Of a stretch of DNA of 64,000 bases, positions 7,621 to 16,445 are shown piece after piece (positions within the stretch are counted from its first letter, which is position 1; each line of letters opens with the position of its first letter). The notes beneath the pieces were generated by a model that did not search any database, was not told where the DNA came from, and worked only from the letters and a program-made list of their open reading frames with translations. Position numbers and translations under genes: made by a program. The DNA is taken from assembly GCF_025960875.1 (NCBI RefSeq), contig NZ_JAODLR010000016.1, forward strand, positions 1-64,000, read 5' to 3'. The DNA comes from Crystallibacter permensis (GTDB lineage: Bacteria; Actinomycetota; Actinomycetes; Actinomycetales; Micrococcaceae).

Positions 7621-9113
7621 GCATGCTGAGTCTGATCGTCTTCCTGCCCCTGGCCGTCGCCGCCGTCCTGGCTGCGGCGCCCGCAATCGGTCCCACCGCC
7701 GGAAGGTGGATCTGGGTATCCGTGTGCGCCGCGGAACTGGTGCTCGTGGGGATCGTGTGGGCAGGCTACGAGGATCCGGGACCGAACGGGTTGGCGTTCG
7801 AGGAGCAGGTGCCGTGGATCCCCGGGGTCAACAGCAGTTATCACGTGGGCGTGGACGGCCTCTCCCTGCCGTTACTGGCCATGACGGCCGTCGTGTTCCT
7901 GGCCTGCTCGGTCTACGCCCTGCGGGACACCGACCGGACCCGGGTGCAGGCCGCCCTGTTCCTTTTCCTGCAGGGGGTGAGTCTGGGTGTGTTCGTGGCG
8001 GCCGACCTCATCCTGTTCTTCGTCTTCTTCGACCTCTCCATCGTGGGCATGTACTTCGTGATTGCCGGGTGGGGCCACGGCAATGCGGCCCGGTCGGCGC
8101 TGAAATTCTTCCTTTACACATTCCTGGGCTCCCTGGCCCTGCTGCTGGGCTTCATCGGGCTCTATGTGGCCGCCGAACCGCATACCTTCGACATTCCCGA
8201 GCTTGTCGCCGCGGCCCCGCTTGAGGGCAGCGCACTTACCGGGGGGCTGGTGCTGGCTGCCATCTTGGTGGGTCTGGCGGTGAAGACCCCCACCGTCCCG
8301 TTCCATACCTGGCTCCCCCCGGCGCACACCGACGCCCCGGCTATCGGCTCGGCTGTGCTGGCGGGTGTGCTGCTGAAGATGGGAACCTACGGGTTCGTGC
8401 GTATCGCCATGCCTATGCTGCCTGATGCATGGCGGGCGTGGGCCTGGGTGATCGTGGTGATCGGCATTATCTCAGTGCTCTACGGAGCGTTCGTGGCCTT
8501 GGCCCAGACCGATCTCAAACGGATGATTGCGTATACTTCGGTGAACCACATGGGCTACATTGTCCTGGCACTGGGCGCGGTCGGGCTGATCGCCGAGAAC
8601 GCCGCCCAGGCCCGTTCCGTGGCGGTCACCGGCGCGATGGTACAAATGGTCAGCCACGGGCTGATCACCGCCGCATTGTTCCTGCTGGCCGGGGTGATGC
8701 AGGACCGGTCCGGCACCTACGATATGGGCTCCTACGGAGGCCTCGCCGCCCCGGCGCCCCGGTACGCGGCGCTGTTCGCGGTCGGCGCCTTCGCGTCCCT
8801 GGGCCTGCCCGGCTTCTCCGGGTTCATCGCCGAGTTCCAGGTCTTCGCCGGCAGCATCGCCCTCGCCCCCGTGACCGCGGTCGCACTGCTGGGCATCCTG
8901 GTCACCGCCGCCCTGTTCCTGCGGGCTCTGCAGAGGGTCTTTACCGGGCCCGCGGAGGGCCGCTCCCCCGGGTTCGCCGATCTGCGTCCCCGGGAACTTT
9001 GGTCGGTCGGGCCGCTGCTGGGCCTGTCCCTGCTCATCGGTGTGCTGCCCCGGTTCCTGCTCGAGGTGATCGAGCCGGCCGCCTCCGCCCTCGCTACCCT
9101 GGTCAGGAGCTAG
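7617..9113 (+). CDS. nuoM: NuoM-like antiporter subunit
   Basis: A 498-residue antiporter-like subunit with about 14 helices, normal for NuoM. Marks include FFVFFDLSIVGMYFVIAGWG, KTPTVPFHTWLPPAHTDAP with the key helix 7 lysine, and LKRMIAYTSVNHMGYIVL. The ATG overlaps the nuoL stop (ATGA). It should form the middle proton channel between NuoL and NuoN. Confidence 0.93.
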   Translation: MSMLSLIVFLPLAVAAVLAAAPAIGPTAGRWIWVSVCAAELVLVGIVWAGYEDPGPNGLAFEEQVPWIPGVNSSYHVGVDGLSLPLLAMTAVVFLACSVYALRDTDRTRVQAALFLFLQGVSLGVFVAADLILFFVFFDLSIVGMYFVIAGWGHGNAARSALKFFLYTFLGSLALLLGFIGLYVAAEPHTFDIPELVAAAPLEGSALTGGLVLAAILVGLAVKTPTVPFHTWLPPAHTDAPAIGSAVLAGVLLKMGTYGFVRIAMPMLPDAWRAWAWVIVVIGIISVLYGAFVALAQTDLKRMIAYTSVNHMGYIVLALGAVGLIAENAAQARSVAVTGAMVQMVSHGLITAALFLLAGVMQDRSGTYDMGSYGGLAAPAPRYAALFAVGAFASLGLPGFSGFIAEFQVFAGSIALAPVTAVALLGILVTAALFLRALQRVFTGPAEGRSPGFADLRPRELWSVGPLLGLSLLIGVLPRFLLEVIEPAASALATLVRS

Positions 9114-9116
9114 CCG

Positions 9117-10550
9117 ATGGAGGCATCGATGCGGATGCTGCCCGCGCTGCTGCTGCCCGAGATCATCGTCTTCATTGGAGCCCTCGCGGTGCTGCTGGGC
9201 GGGTCGTTTATGCCGCGCCGGCGCCAGTGGATCGCCCGCATCATGGCCGCCCTGGCCCTGCTGGGTGCCACGGCGGCCGCTATCTTCGCCATGGTGGAGC
9301 CGGCGCAGACCGCCTTCAGCGGCACTTTCGCCGTTGACACCGCCACCGGCATGGCCCGCATCGTCACCGCCGTGGCTACCCTGCTGGTGCTTGGAGTGGC
9401 CTCCGGGGAAATCGCCGCCTCGCCTCGGGAATCCGACACCTACGCGCTGCTGCTGTTCGCCGCCACCGGGGTGATGGTCCTGGCCGGGGCCACGGACCTG
9501 CTGGTGCTCATTGCCGGGTTCCTGCTGGCCAGCATCCCCCTGTACGGGATCGTAGGTTTGGCCGGTGGCTGGTCCGGGGCAGAGGCTGCACTGAAGACTT
9601 ACCTCATGGGTGCACTGTCGGGGATCCTGCTCATGCTCGGGGTCACCGTACTCTATGCCCTGGCTGGCGGCACGGATTACGCACTGCTCGGGGAGACTCT
9701 ACCCGACGCTCCTAACGCGGCGGTGGGGGCCGGTGTATTGGGCGTGCTGGCCGGGCTGCTCTTTAAAGCCGGCGGGGTGCCCTTCCACTTCTGGGTGCCT
9801 GACGCATCCCAGGGCACCGGGGGCGCCGCCGCCACTTTCCTCACCACGGTTCCGAAGGTGGGGGCGCTGGTGGCGGTGTACCGGCTCGTGGATACGGTCT
9901 CCACCGGTGAGGACACTTTGTTGTTCGTCGCGGCGATACTGGCTACGGCGTCGATGTTCCTGGGCAACCTCGCCGCCTACTGGCAGACTGACCCCCGCCG
10001 GCTGCTTGGCTGGTCAACCGTTGCCCAGGTCGGATTCCTGCTGGTACCTGTGGCGGCGGCCGGGCGCAGCGGCCTGGCCCTGCCCTCACTGCTGTTCTAT
10101 CTGGCCGCTTATGCCGTCACCAATGTCGCCGCCTTCGCAGTCACCGCCGCATTGCCCCAGCACCGCGAGCTGGTGGCCTACCGGGGCCTTGTCCGGGCCC
10201 GTCCGGGGCTGGCGCTGGCCCTGCTCGTCGCGCTGCTGGGCCTGGTGGGCACCCCGCCGCTGGCGGTCTTCGTCGGAAAACTCACCACCGCCACCGCCGC
10301 CTGGGACGGCGGGCACGGCTGGCTGGCCCTGGCAGTGATGCTCAACAGTTTGCTCAGCCTCTTCTACTACCTGCGCTGGTTTGCCCCCGTCTTCGCCCAC
10401 CCGCGCCAAGGTGCCATGGGGTTCCCAAAACCGGGCGGGGCCGCCGCCTGGCCTGGGGCCACTGCGGGTATCGCCGCGGCCGCGAGCCTGGCACTTGGCC
10501 TCCTTGCCGGGCCCCTGTGGGCGGCCCTCGAAGGTCCCCTGGCCATGTAG
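9117..10550 (+). CDS. nuoN: NuoN-like antiporter subunit
   Basis: A 477-residue antiporter-like subunit matching NuoN, starting at an ATG three bases after the nuoM stop. Typical segments are GLLFKAGGVPFHFWVPDA (conserved lysine and the VPFHxWxPD signature), RRLLGWSTVAQVGFLL and GLVGTPPLAVFVGKL. It ends the operon: a strong hairpin follows at 10713. No nuoE, F, G, I or separate C gene is present anywhere in the window. Confidence 0.93.
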   Translation: MEASMRMLPALLLPEIIVFIGALAVLLGGSFMPRRRQWIARIMAALALLGATAAAIFAMVEPAQTAFSGTFAVDTATGMARIVTAVATLLVLGVASGEIAASPRESDTYALLLFAATGVMVLAGATDLLVLIAGFLLASIPLYGIVGLAGGWSGAEAALKTYLMGALSGILLMLGVTVLYALAGGTDYALLGETLPDAPNAAVGAGVLGVLAGLLFKAGGVPFHFWVPDASQGTGGAAATFLTTVPKVGALVAVYRLVDTVSTGEDTLLFVAAILATASMFLGNLAAYWQTDPRRLLGWSTVAQVGFLLVPVAAAGRSGLALPSLLFYLAAYAVTNVAAFAVTAALPQHRELVAYRGLVRARPGLALALLVALLGLVGTPPLAVFVGKLTTATAAWDGGHGWLALAVMLNSLLSLFYYLRWFAPVFAHPRQGAMGFPKPGGAAAWPGATAGIAAAASLALGLLAGPLWAALEGPLAM

Positions 10551-10712
10551 GTCCGGCTGGTTCCGCCCACGCGGTACATATCGAGACATCAGGGAAACTC
10601 CGTACGGACTGCCGTGACCCGGTTTCGAGGACGGAGTGGTCCGGCTGGCTGAAAGTGCCCGGCGGAAAAGTGTAGCGAGCCTCAGCAGAGAGGCAACTGG
10701 ACCTGCCGTTAA

Positions 10713-10753
10713 AGAGGTATGCACCGTCGGCAGTTCCGACGATGCATACCTCT
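10713..10753. terminator. Bidirectional hairpin terminator
   Basis: AGAGGTATGCA at 10713-10723 pairs perfectly with TGCATACCTCT at 10743-10753, and inside it CGTCGG pairs with CCGACG. The hairpin lies between the convergent ends of the nuo operon and the LysM-NlpC/P60 gene and could end transcription from both sides. Confidence 0.75.
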
Positions 10754-10784
10754 ATTGCTGCCGCAGGTGAACGGCTGCGGGGAT

Positions 10785-11681
10785 TTACCGGACGGTGTAA
10801 TAACCGTCTACGGGCATCCAGCTGATCGGGTGGACCAGAGTGCCATCGCCCGGGTTCAGGGCGCTGACCATCTTGCCGTCGCCAAGGTAGATGCCGATAT
10901 GGCCTCCGCCGTTCTGGGATACCAGGTCGCCCGGCTGCGGGTTGCTGGTCGGCGTCATGGCGGCGATTTGCTGCTGGCTGGTACGGGGAAGGTCGATGCC
11001 TGCCTGGGCGTAGACCCATTTGGTAAAGCCGGAGCAGTCCCACCCGCTGCTCGGTGAAGTTCCACCATAGACATACGGCGAATCCACCATGGACTTGGCG
11101 ACATCGGCGATGCTTGAGGTGCTGGCGGCCGGTTCAATGTTGGCGCTTGCCGCAGCAACCGTAAAGGCTTCTTCCTTCGGCGCGGACTGGGCCGGCGCTT
11201 CAGCCGGCGCCGGAGCGTTCTCTGCCGGAGCAGTCTCCGCCGGCGCGGCCGGGGCCGGGGCAGCCGGCGCCTGCGAGGCACCGGAGAGTTCGATGACGTC
11301 ACCCGGGTAGATGATCGAAGTCCAGTCGAGGCCGTTGACGGCGAAGAGTTCATTCAGCTCAACGCCGTGCTGCGAGGCGATGGCCCCGAGGGTGTCGCCG
11401 GCCTTGACAGTGTGGGTTGCAGCGTCCTCAGAGGAAGCCGGTGCTGAGGCCGGAGCGGCACCGGTTTCGGTTTGGGTCTGGGCTGCGAAGTTGCTGGAAT
11501 CCACTTCTGCAGCAGCATTGGCGGGCAGGCCGGCGCCGAGCATCAGGCCACCGGCAGCGGTGACAACTGCGGCACTGCGGCCAACGGTACCTGCGTGGGA
11601 CGATACGGCCTTGGAAACTCCGCTGAACGGGTTGCTGCGGACCGGGGTGGCACGGTGGCGTGCGTGATTGTTCTTGAACAA
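10785..11681 (-). CDS. Secreted LysM - NlpC/P60 peptidoglycan endopeptidase
   Basis: A 298-residue cell wall hydrolase. After a basic N-terminus there is a signal-like hydrophobic segment ending at LPANAAAEV, a LysM domain (HTVKAGDTLGAIASQHGVEL to YPGDVIEL), an Ala/Pro/Glu-rich linker, and a C-terminal NlpC/P60 domain. The catalytic Cys is in WDCSGFTKWVY and the His in GGGHIGIYLGDG; such enzymes cut the stem peptide. The start is a TTG at 11681 behind GGGAGAGG with eight-base spacing; the frame stays open much further upstream but that part is the riboswitch leader. A c-di-AMP riboswitch leader is typical for actinobacterial genes of this kind and would tie wall turnover to c-di-AMP. Confidence 0.9.
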   Translation of the reverse strand: MFKNNHARHRATPVRSNPFSGVSKAVSSHAGTVGRSAAVVTAAGGLMLGAGLPANAAAEVDSSNFAAQTQTETGAAPASAPASSEDAATHTVKAGDTLGAIASQHGVELNELFAVNGLDWTSIIYPGDVIELSGASQAPAAPAPAAPAETAPAENAPAPAEAPAQSAPKEEAFTVAAASANIEPAASTSSIADVAKSMVDSPYVYGGTSPSSGWDCSGFTKWVYAQAGIDLPRTSQQQIAAMTPTSNPQPGDLVSQNGGGHIGIYLGDGKMVSALNPGDGTLVHPISWMPVDGYYTVR

Positions 11682-11694
11682 GGTTGTAGCCTCT

Positions 11695-11887
11695 CCCAAT
11701 GCCTGCGAGGTAAGCTGTCGGGTTCGGATGGGAGTCACCCGGCCGCGTTCCACCTCGGAAAATCGCTCCGTGGCGAACTGCGGCTTAACCCCAAGGGCTC
11801 TGGAGGGAGCCCGGTAAACGTGGGTCCCCCGCCTCTGCCATCTGTTTGGCGAACGGACTCGGAACGGTGGCAGAGTTAGGCAAAGCC
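11695..11887 (-). ncRNA. Cyclic di-AMP riboswitch (ydaO/yuaA type)
   Basis: The minus-strand leader of the LysM-NlpC/P60 gene contains the recognisable ydaO/yuaA core in order: GGCGGGGGACCCA, TTGGGGTTAAGCC, CGAACCCGACAGCTTACCTC and GCAGGC, ending just before the GGGAGAGG ribosome binding site. In actinobacteria this riboswitch commonly sits in front of wall hydrolase genes and usually lowers expression when c-di-AMP is high. I identified it by eye from the consensus; a covariance-model search would fix its ends. Confidence 0.8.
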
Positions 11888-12298
11888 ATTCCGAGGGGGC
11901 CGGCCCAGGTAGCGCCGACGTGATTGCCACCCTACATAACGAATCGGTAACAACGCAAAACGGACACGCCGCCAACGACCGGTTGCCGCAACATGAATGC
12001 CGATAACGGCACGAAGCATTCATATCGGCGGAGATCGGCATTCACCACAGTCACGGGCTCGTTAATGCGTGTGGAGAAAGCCCAGGAAACGGATCAGATC
12101 CTGCTCTGGTTCAAATACAGCCAGTCGTCCGCACCGCACACGTGGCTCAAAGAGAATATGCCGCGCGCCGTCTGCCTGGCGCTTCCGCAGTTTGTCCTGG
12201 CCCGGCCTGTTCTCGGTACGGAGCCGGCAGAAGGCGCTCGGAACGCACAAAAACGCAAAAACTAAGCATGACAGCAGCCCGTCGATGCTTAAATTAGC
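11888..12298. other. Intergenic, nothing identified
   Basis: About 400 bases between the riboswitch and the downstream hairpin. Its GC content is lower than its surroundings. The promoter for the riboswitch-led transcript should lie at the left edge. I see no supported gene. Confidence 0.4.
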
Positions 12299-12351
12299 GG
12301 GCACCGGCCGGACCGGGAGGTTGGGAGTCCTCCCGACGATGGCCGGTGCCC
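12299..12351 (-). terminator. Hairpin terminator downstream of DUF305 gene
   Basis: GGGCACCGGCC at 12299-12309 pairs perfectly with GGCCGGTGCCC at 12341-12351, with an inner CGGGAGG/CCTCCCG stem. It lies 150 bases beyond the stop of the minus-strand DUF305 gene and probably ends that transcript. Confidence 0.6.
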
Positions 12352-12500
12352 CTGTTCACTAGCACCTATGAGGCGGTTCCCACGCTATCGGCATCTCCTG
12401 AGTGACCGAGCAACGTTCCCTGACCGTTGACTGAACGTCGGCGATCATGCGGCAGGGCCAGGGCAGCTGACGTTCAGCGGAGCCGCGATCCTGTGGCCAA

Positions 12501-13115
12501 CTAGGGCAAGCTCAGCGCAGATGAAGCGCCCTGGCAGTTCCTGAACGCACTCACCTCGTACTCCGGTACCGGTCGGTTTTCAGCCTCGGCGGCGCTTTCC
12601 GCCGGCCCATTCTCCGCAATGTCGTTGACGAGCCATTCCATCTCGCTGATTTCCCGCCGTTGGGCATCGCTGATGGCAACAGCCAGCTCGCACACCCGGT
12701 AGTCCTCGATCCCGGCCCGTTCCGACCGCAGGATCGCCATGGAGTGGTGGGGGATCATGGAGTTCATGAACGCGGTGTCGTCGATGGTCGCCTGGCTGCG
12801 ATCGAGGCTGATGGAGGCTGCGAGTACGAGCAAAGCCGCCCCCACGATGGCTATGTTCATCTTCCGGTTCCGACACATGTTCAACATCCAGCCGAGCATG
12901 ACCAGGGCCATCACGCCGCCCATCGTGATCGCCATGTACATCCGGCTCTCGCTCCACCGCAAGTGGTCCAGTGCGTAGGTGTCGATGAACATCAGTCCGT
13001 ACATTACGACGGTGGCGGTGGCGATCATCGCGCCGAAACGCCAATAGCTCATCTTCATCCCTCCTCCTTTGCCCTGCTCGTGGCTTGCCTGGTTCTTGTC
13101 GGTATCTGACTTCAT
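12501..13115 (-). CDS. DUF305 membrane protein, probable copper-associated
   Basis: A 204-residue protein with a short hydrophilic N-terminus, three predicted transmembrane helices (about residues 25-110) and a C-terminal DUF305 domain with the motif MNSMIPHHSMAILRSERA. DUF305 proteins are ferritin-like helical proteins often linked to copper resistance; the HH pair and Met residues are candidate metal ligands. I use the ATG at 13115, behind AGAGGA. An internal ATG at 13058 behind AAAGGAGGAGGG gives a 185-residue form beginning MKMSYWRFG, and is nearly as likely. It probably forms its own transcript. Confidence 0.8.
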   Translation of the reverse strand: MKSDTDKNQASHEQGKGGGMKMSYWRFGAMIATATVVMYGLMFIDTYALDHLRWSESRMYMAITMGGVMALVMLGWMLNMCRNRKMNIAIVGAALLVLAASISLDRSQATIDDTAFMNSMIPHHSMAILRSERAGIEDYRVCELAVAISDAQRREISEMEWLVNDIAENGPAESAAEAENRPVPEYEVSAFRNCQGASSALSLP

Positions 13116-13178
13116 CGCATGTCCTCTCTTTGCCGAGCACCGCGTGGCTCCGCGGGGCTGCGGGCTGGTTAATTACTG

Positions 13179-13328
13179 TCAGGGCAGGGATGGCTCCTTC
13201 GACGAAGGCTGTACGGGCGAGGCGAAGTGGACGAATAACTCGTCTTCGCGCATAGGGGCAACCGTCGGACGGATGATAGTCACTGTGTTCTCGAATAGTC
13301 CGCGTGGGCACCGCAGATGCCGGTACAT
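13179..13328 (-). CDS. Possible small protein or gene fragment
   Basis: A short minus-strand frame of 49 codons from the ATG at 13328 (open from 13358) has protein-like composition (MYRHLRCPRGLFENTVT, then HFASPVQPSSKEPSLP). It has no clear ribosome binding site and I recognise no family. It could be the 3' end of a decayed gene upstream of the DUF305 gene. Confidence 0.2.
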   Translation of the reverse strand: MYRHLRCPRGLFENTVTIIRPTVAPMREDELFVHFASPVQPSSKEPSLP

Positions 13329-13662
13329 CGTCTTGAAGGCGTCCCGGTGGTCGAACTTTCATCCCGAGCATAAATTCGTGCGGCGACCACGCCCTCCCCT
13401 GTCTGCCGGCCATTGGTGGTGACTTAGGTACCCGCAGCAGTGCGCGAGCAGTTTCCAGCCGTCGCAGAACTCGACGATGTACCGCCCGGGCCCTTAGCAA
13501 GGCGAGTCCGGGGCGGGCTCCGGCGAAGAAGGCGATGGCGACGCTGGGGACCATGTCCAACGAACTGAATCGGAGCCGAACAGAGTAAGAGTCCAGTGAC
13601 ATGTGCCGAGGATGATCCGCCAACGTCTACCCGCATCCGATACCGTGGTCGTCCGTCTGATC

Positions 13663-14586
13663 CTAGGTTCCGGCCGGCAGCCTGTTGTCCCGCCAGACGG
13701 CTTCTTCGCGGGCGACTCCGCCCACCGCCGGGAAGAACGGGTAAAACCGCCTGACTTCCTGCGCGAAATCCTCCAGATCTCTCTCCCCGGACGAAACAAT
13801 CTTTGAGCGCCAGCGGGAATGTTCCACCAGTGCCAGCGCAGCGAACACAATAAAGCGGCCCACAGCCACCGTCGGACGCAGCAGATTGATCAGCTCCACA
13901 GCTGCGACCTTGGCAGGGAGCAGCTCGCCGTCGAGGTCCCTGTGTCCTCCGATCTGGGATGCCGGGCATCCCAGAGGCGTCTTCACCGTGCCCGAACGAA
14001 TCCGGTCGACCAGCTCTGTGACCCATTTTTCTGTTCGGTTCCGGCGCAGCTGAGCCCACCAGTCGCCGGGGCCCAGAGAGGCTGCTTTATCGATCATGCG
14101 GCTGAGTTCGCGGGCCAGGGTCTCGGCGCCGCGGCCGGTAACCGGCACACCCGCCCATTGACAGACTGCCCGGGTGAGAATGAGCCGCACCTCATCATGC
14201 AGGACCACCGGTTCCTGCCACTTTTTGGCCCGGTCCTGCCAGACGCCCTCGAAAGTGTCCCTGAGACGACCGACGGAGTCTTCGGACATGAGATCCATAA
14301 ACATGGCCTTGCGGTGGCGGTGGTCCCCGCCATCGAGCATCTGGACGCTGCCCTTGTCCTGAAGCAGACGAAGAGTGTTCGGGGGCAACGCGCCCCGTCG
14401 TGTAAACAACCCGCTCGTATACAGCAGAGCCGCCGCCTCTGCTGCGCGCATGCAGATAACCTGGTGCGCTGCTATCCGGGTCCGGAAGGCATCAGTGCCG
14501 AGCCTGTCGCAGCGGGAGGAGATGAAACCATAGCCTTCACGGAGAAAAGGAATCGAACTGTCAAGCGTCGCAACGGTTGGAATCAT
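13663..14586 (-). pseudogene. Truncated CYP152-type cytochrome P450 (fatty-acid peroxygenase)
   Basis: The 307 readable residues match the N-terminal three quarters of bacterial CYP152/CypC P450s, which hydroxylate or decarboxylate fatty acids with hydrogen peroxide. Seen here are the early IPFLREGYGFI, the substrate-helix region with LLRPTVAVGRFIVFAALAL, the ExxR-containing FAQEVRRFYPFFPAVGGVARE, and WRDNRLPAGT just before the stop. Family members run to about 415-430 residues and end with the heme-binding Cys loop. No frame after 13663 restores that loop, so the protein cannot bind heme normally. The intact start (ATG behind GAGGG) suggests recent decay. Confidence 0.8.
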
Positions 14587-15041
14587 GGTGCCCTCGTTTT
14601 CCTTGGGATCCGGGTGCCGAAGGGTACCGGCAAGTGCCGCCGTAGTGCGTCCCCCATATCGTCGCCACGGTCAGTGGCAGAGTCAAGGACACGCCCGAAG
14701 CAACTCCTACTGGCCACCCCTTTGCCGCAGGACCGCCACTACATAGCGGAGCATTTTCTCGCCGTGTCCGCTGCAACAATAATCGCCCTGGCTGCCAACG
14801 CCTGCTGTCGGATAGGCGGGCGGACTACCGCAACGGCAACGATGACCGGAACATCGCCTCTCACAGCCGGCGCCACGACGCGAACGGACGAACTGCGCCC
14901 CGCCCAGCTCAATGTCACATAAGGTCTGGTACGTTTGAAAAACGTAGAATAAGCAACGGATAAAGTGACACTTTTGCCACTGTTTGTCAGTCCGAAATCC
15001 AGCGTCACCTAAACGGCCGTTTAAATGATGGAGGCAGCCAG
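14587..15041. promoter_or_regulatory. Probable resolution/recombination (res) site region
   Basis: The 455 bases before the resolvase gene hold no supported gene. The last 110 contain several dyads of the kind resolvases bind: TACGTTT/AAACGTA at 14930-14946, TGACA/TGTCA at 14966-14989, and the 14-bp palindrome TAAACGGCCGTTTA at 15010-15023, which lies just before the resolvase start. By analogy with Tn3-family elements this could be the res site and the resolvase promoter. Confidence 0.45.
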
Positions 15042-15656
15042 ATGCTGGTCGGTTACATGCGGGTTTCAAAAACCGATGGATCACAGACTACTGATCTGCA
15101 GAGGGATGCCCTGCTGGCCTCCGGCGTCGACTCCGGCCAGCTGTATGAAGACAAGGCATCCGGCAAACGCGAGGACCGGCCGCAGCTGGCCGCCTGCCTC
15201 AAAGCGCTCCGGAACGGTGACACCCTGGTGGTATGGAAACTGGACCGTCTGGGCCGTGACTTACGCCACCTGGTCAACGTCGTCCACGACCTTACCCAAC
15301 GCGGCATAGGACTCAAAGTCCTGACCGGACAGGGCGACGCCATCGACACCACCACCGCCTCGGGGAAACTCGTGTTCGGGATCTTCGCCGCGCTGGCCGA
15401 GTTCGAACGCGAACTCATCTCAGAACGCACCCTCGCCGGCCTCGCGTCGGCGCGTGCTCGCGGACGAAAAGGCGGAAGGCCCTTCAAAATGACGCCCGCG
15501 AAAGTCCGACTGGCCATGTCATCCATGGGACAGCCCGACACCAAAGTCGCAGACCTCTGCGACGAGCTGGGGATTACACGGCAGACCCTGTACCGGCACG
15601 TCTCGCCCGCAGGGGAACTGAGGCCAGACGGAGCCAAACTGCTCGCGAAGAAATAG
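15042..15656 (+). CDS. Serine recombinase, resolvase/invertase family
   Basis: A 204-residue small serine recombinase. The catalytic domain starts with GYMRVSKTDGSQTTDLQRDAL (the nucleophilic Ser is in RVS) and includes VVWKLDRLGRDLRHL and FAALAEFERELISERT. A C-terminal helix-turn-helix is seen in TKVADLCDELGITRQTLYRH. Such enzymes resolve cointegrates of Tn3-type transposons or invert DNA segments. The ATG follows GGAGG. No matching transposase lies in the window, so this is either a stand-alone plasmid resolvase or what remains of a transposon. Confidence 0.93.
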   Translation: MLVGYMRVSKTDGSQTTDLQRDALLASGVDSGQLYEDKASGKREDRPQLAACLKALRNGDTLVVWKLDRLGRDLRHLVNVVHDLTQRGIGLKVLTGQGDAIDTTTASGKLVFGIFAALAEFERELISERTLAGLASARARGRKGGRPFKMTPAKVRLAMSSMGQPDTKVADLCDELGITRQTLYRHVSPAGELRPDGAKLLAKK

Positions 15657-16098
15657 GCCGGCCTCCTGCACAGAGGGGATGCCCCGAACAGTGGACGTGC
15701 CAAATCTAACTGTGTACACGGGTTTGAAACCGGCTTCTGGACCAGCAAAGCGGACGTTCGGCCCAGGAACGAGGACTCTTTCCCCACACCATCTGCGCGT
15801 TCCACATTAAGGAAGTGAGACGTTGGTTCCGCCGAGGCTACCACGTGGTCTTCGCCCGCCGGCTTCTCCTCTGTACGGCGGAGCTCGCCTACCAGCCGGC
15901 CGACATCTGGCGCGGACCTGCCCGGTTCGCGCGTGAGCTGGCTGCTACGGCTGATGTTCAAGGGGATGCCCAGCCTCCAGTATTGGCATGCATGGTGGTC
16001 GCGGCAGCGATAGACGGAAACTAGCATTTTCTACTACCGACTCTTTTGCCATCTCCCGCACAAGCCGACCTGCTGTTGCGGATGCATAGTTTCGCAAT
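15657..16098. other. Intergenic, nothing identified
   Basis: About 440 bases after the resolvase. Open frames exist on both strands but none has a credible start or recognisable product. The right end leads into the CopY-type operator. Confidence 0.35.
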
Positions 16099-16115
16099 TA
16101 CTATATAGCTTAGTA
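16099..16115. promoter_or_regulatory. CopY/BlaI-type operator, copy 1
   Basis: TACTATATAGCTTAGTA: TACTA and its reverse complement TAGTA separated by seven bases. It is one of five equally spaced copies between 16 and 26 kb and lies about 100 bases before the small membrane protein gene at 16218. Confidence 0.7.
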
Positions 16116-16217
16116 GATAGGCCCCGCATGGCCGACATGCACGAACACATGTATGGACGATCGCTCCGAGGGGAGGCACCCTCTGTACCCGACCGCCGAA
16201 GACGAAGGAGGAGCCCG

Positions 16218-16445
16218 ATGAATGAAGCGCCGCTTGCGTTGGCCGTAGTAGCATGCCCGGTTGGCATGGGCTTGATGGTGATGCACAGCAGGAAGCACAG
16301 TTCGCGGACGGCGCCGCCTCCCCCGCCTGCCATTAACGCCCAGTTGATAAAGCTGCGCGCCGAAGTGGACCAGCTATGGGAAGGCGGGCGGGACGCCGGG
16401 CAGAACGCCCTGGCCTCGCCCTCAACGGACATTGGCTCCCGGTGA
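16218..16445 (+). CDS. Small membrane protein, ACPVGMGLM family
   Basis: A 75-residue protein with one N-terminal transmembrane segment (LALAVVACPVGMGLMVMHSR) and a short charged helix (INAQLIKLRAEVDQLWEGG). The ATG at 16218 lies behind GAAGGAGGAG, and a longer in-frame start is less likely. The product at 22494-22712 has the same plan: ACPVGMGLMMWFMM, then a RLRAEVESL coiled stretch. Both genes follow copies of the TACTA-N7-TAGTA operator. The Cys and Met residues in the membrane segment suggest metal handling, but no function is known to me. Confidence 0.7.
   Translation: MNEAPLALAVVACPVGMGLMVMHSRKHSSRTAPPPPPAINAQLIKLRAEVDQLWEGGRDAGQNALASPSTDIGSR

Noticed and set aside
12580-13623. A 347-codon minus-strand frame overlapping the DUF305 gene
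   Set aside because: Most of it is the shifted reading of the DUF305 gene, and the rest is composition-biased. It does not restore the truncated P450.
15815-16024. Open frame of 69 codons after the resolvase
   Set aside because: An equally long frame exists on the opposite strand, neither has a ribosome binding site, and the product resembles nothing I know.
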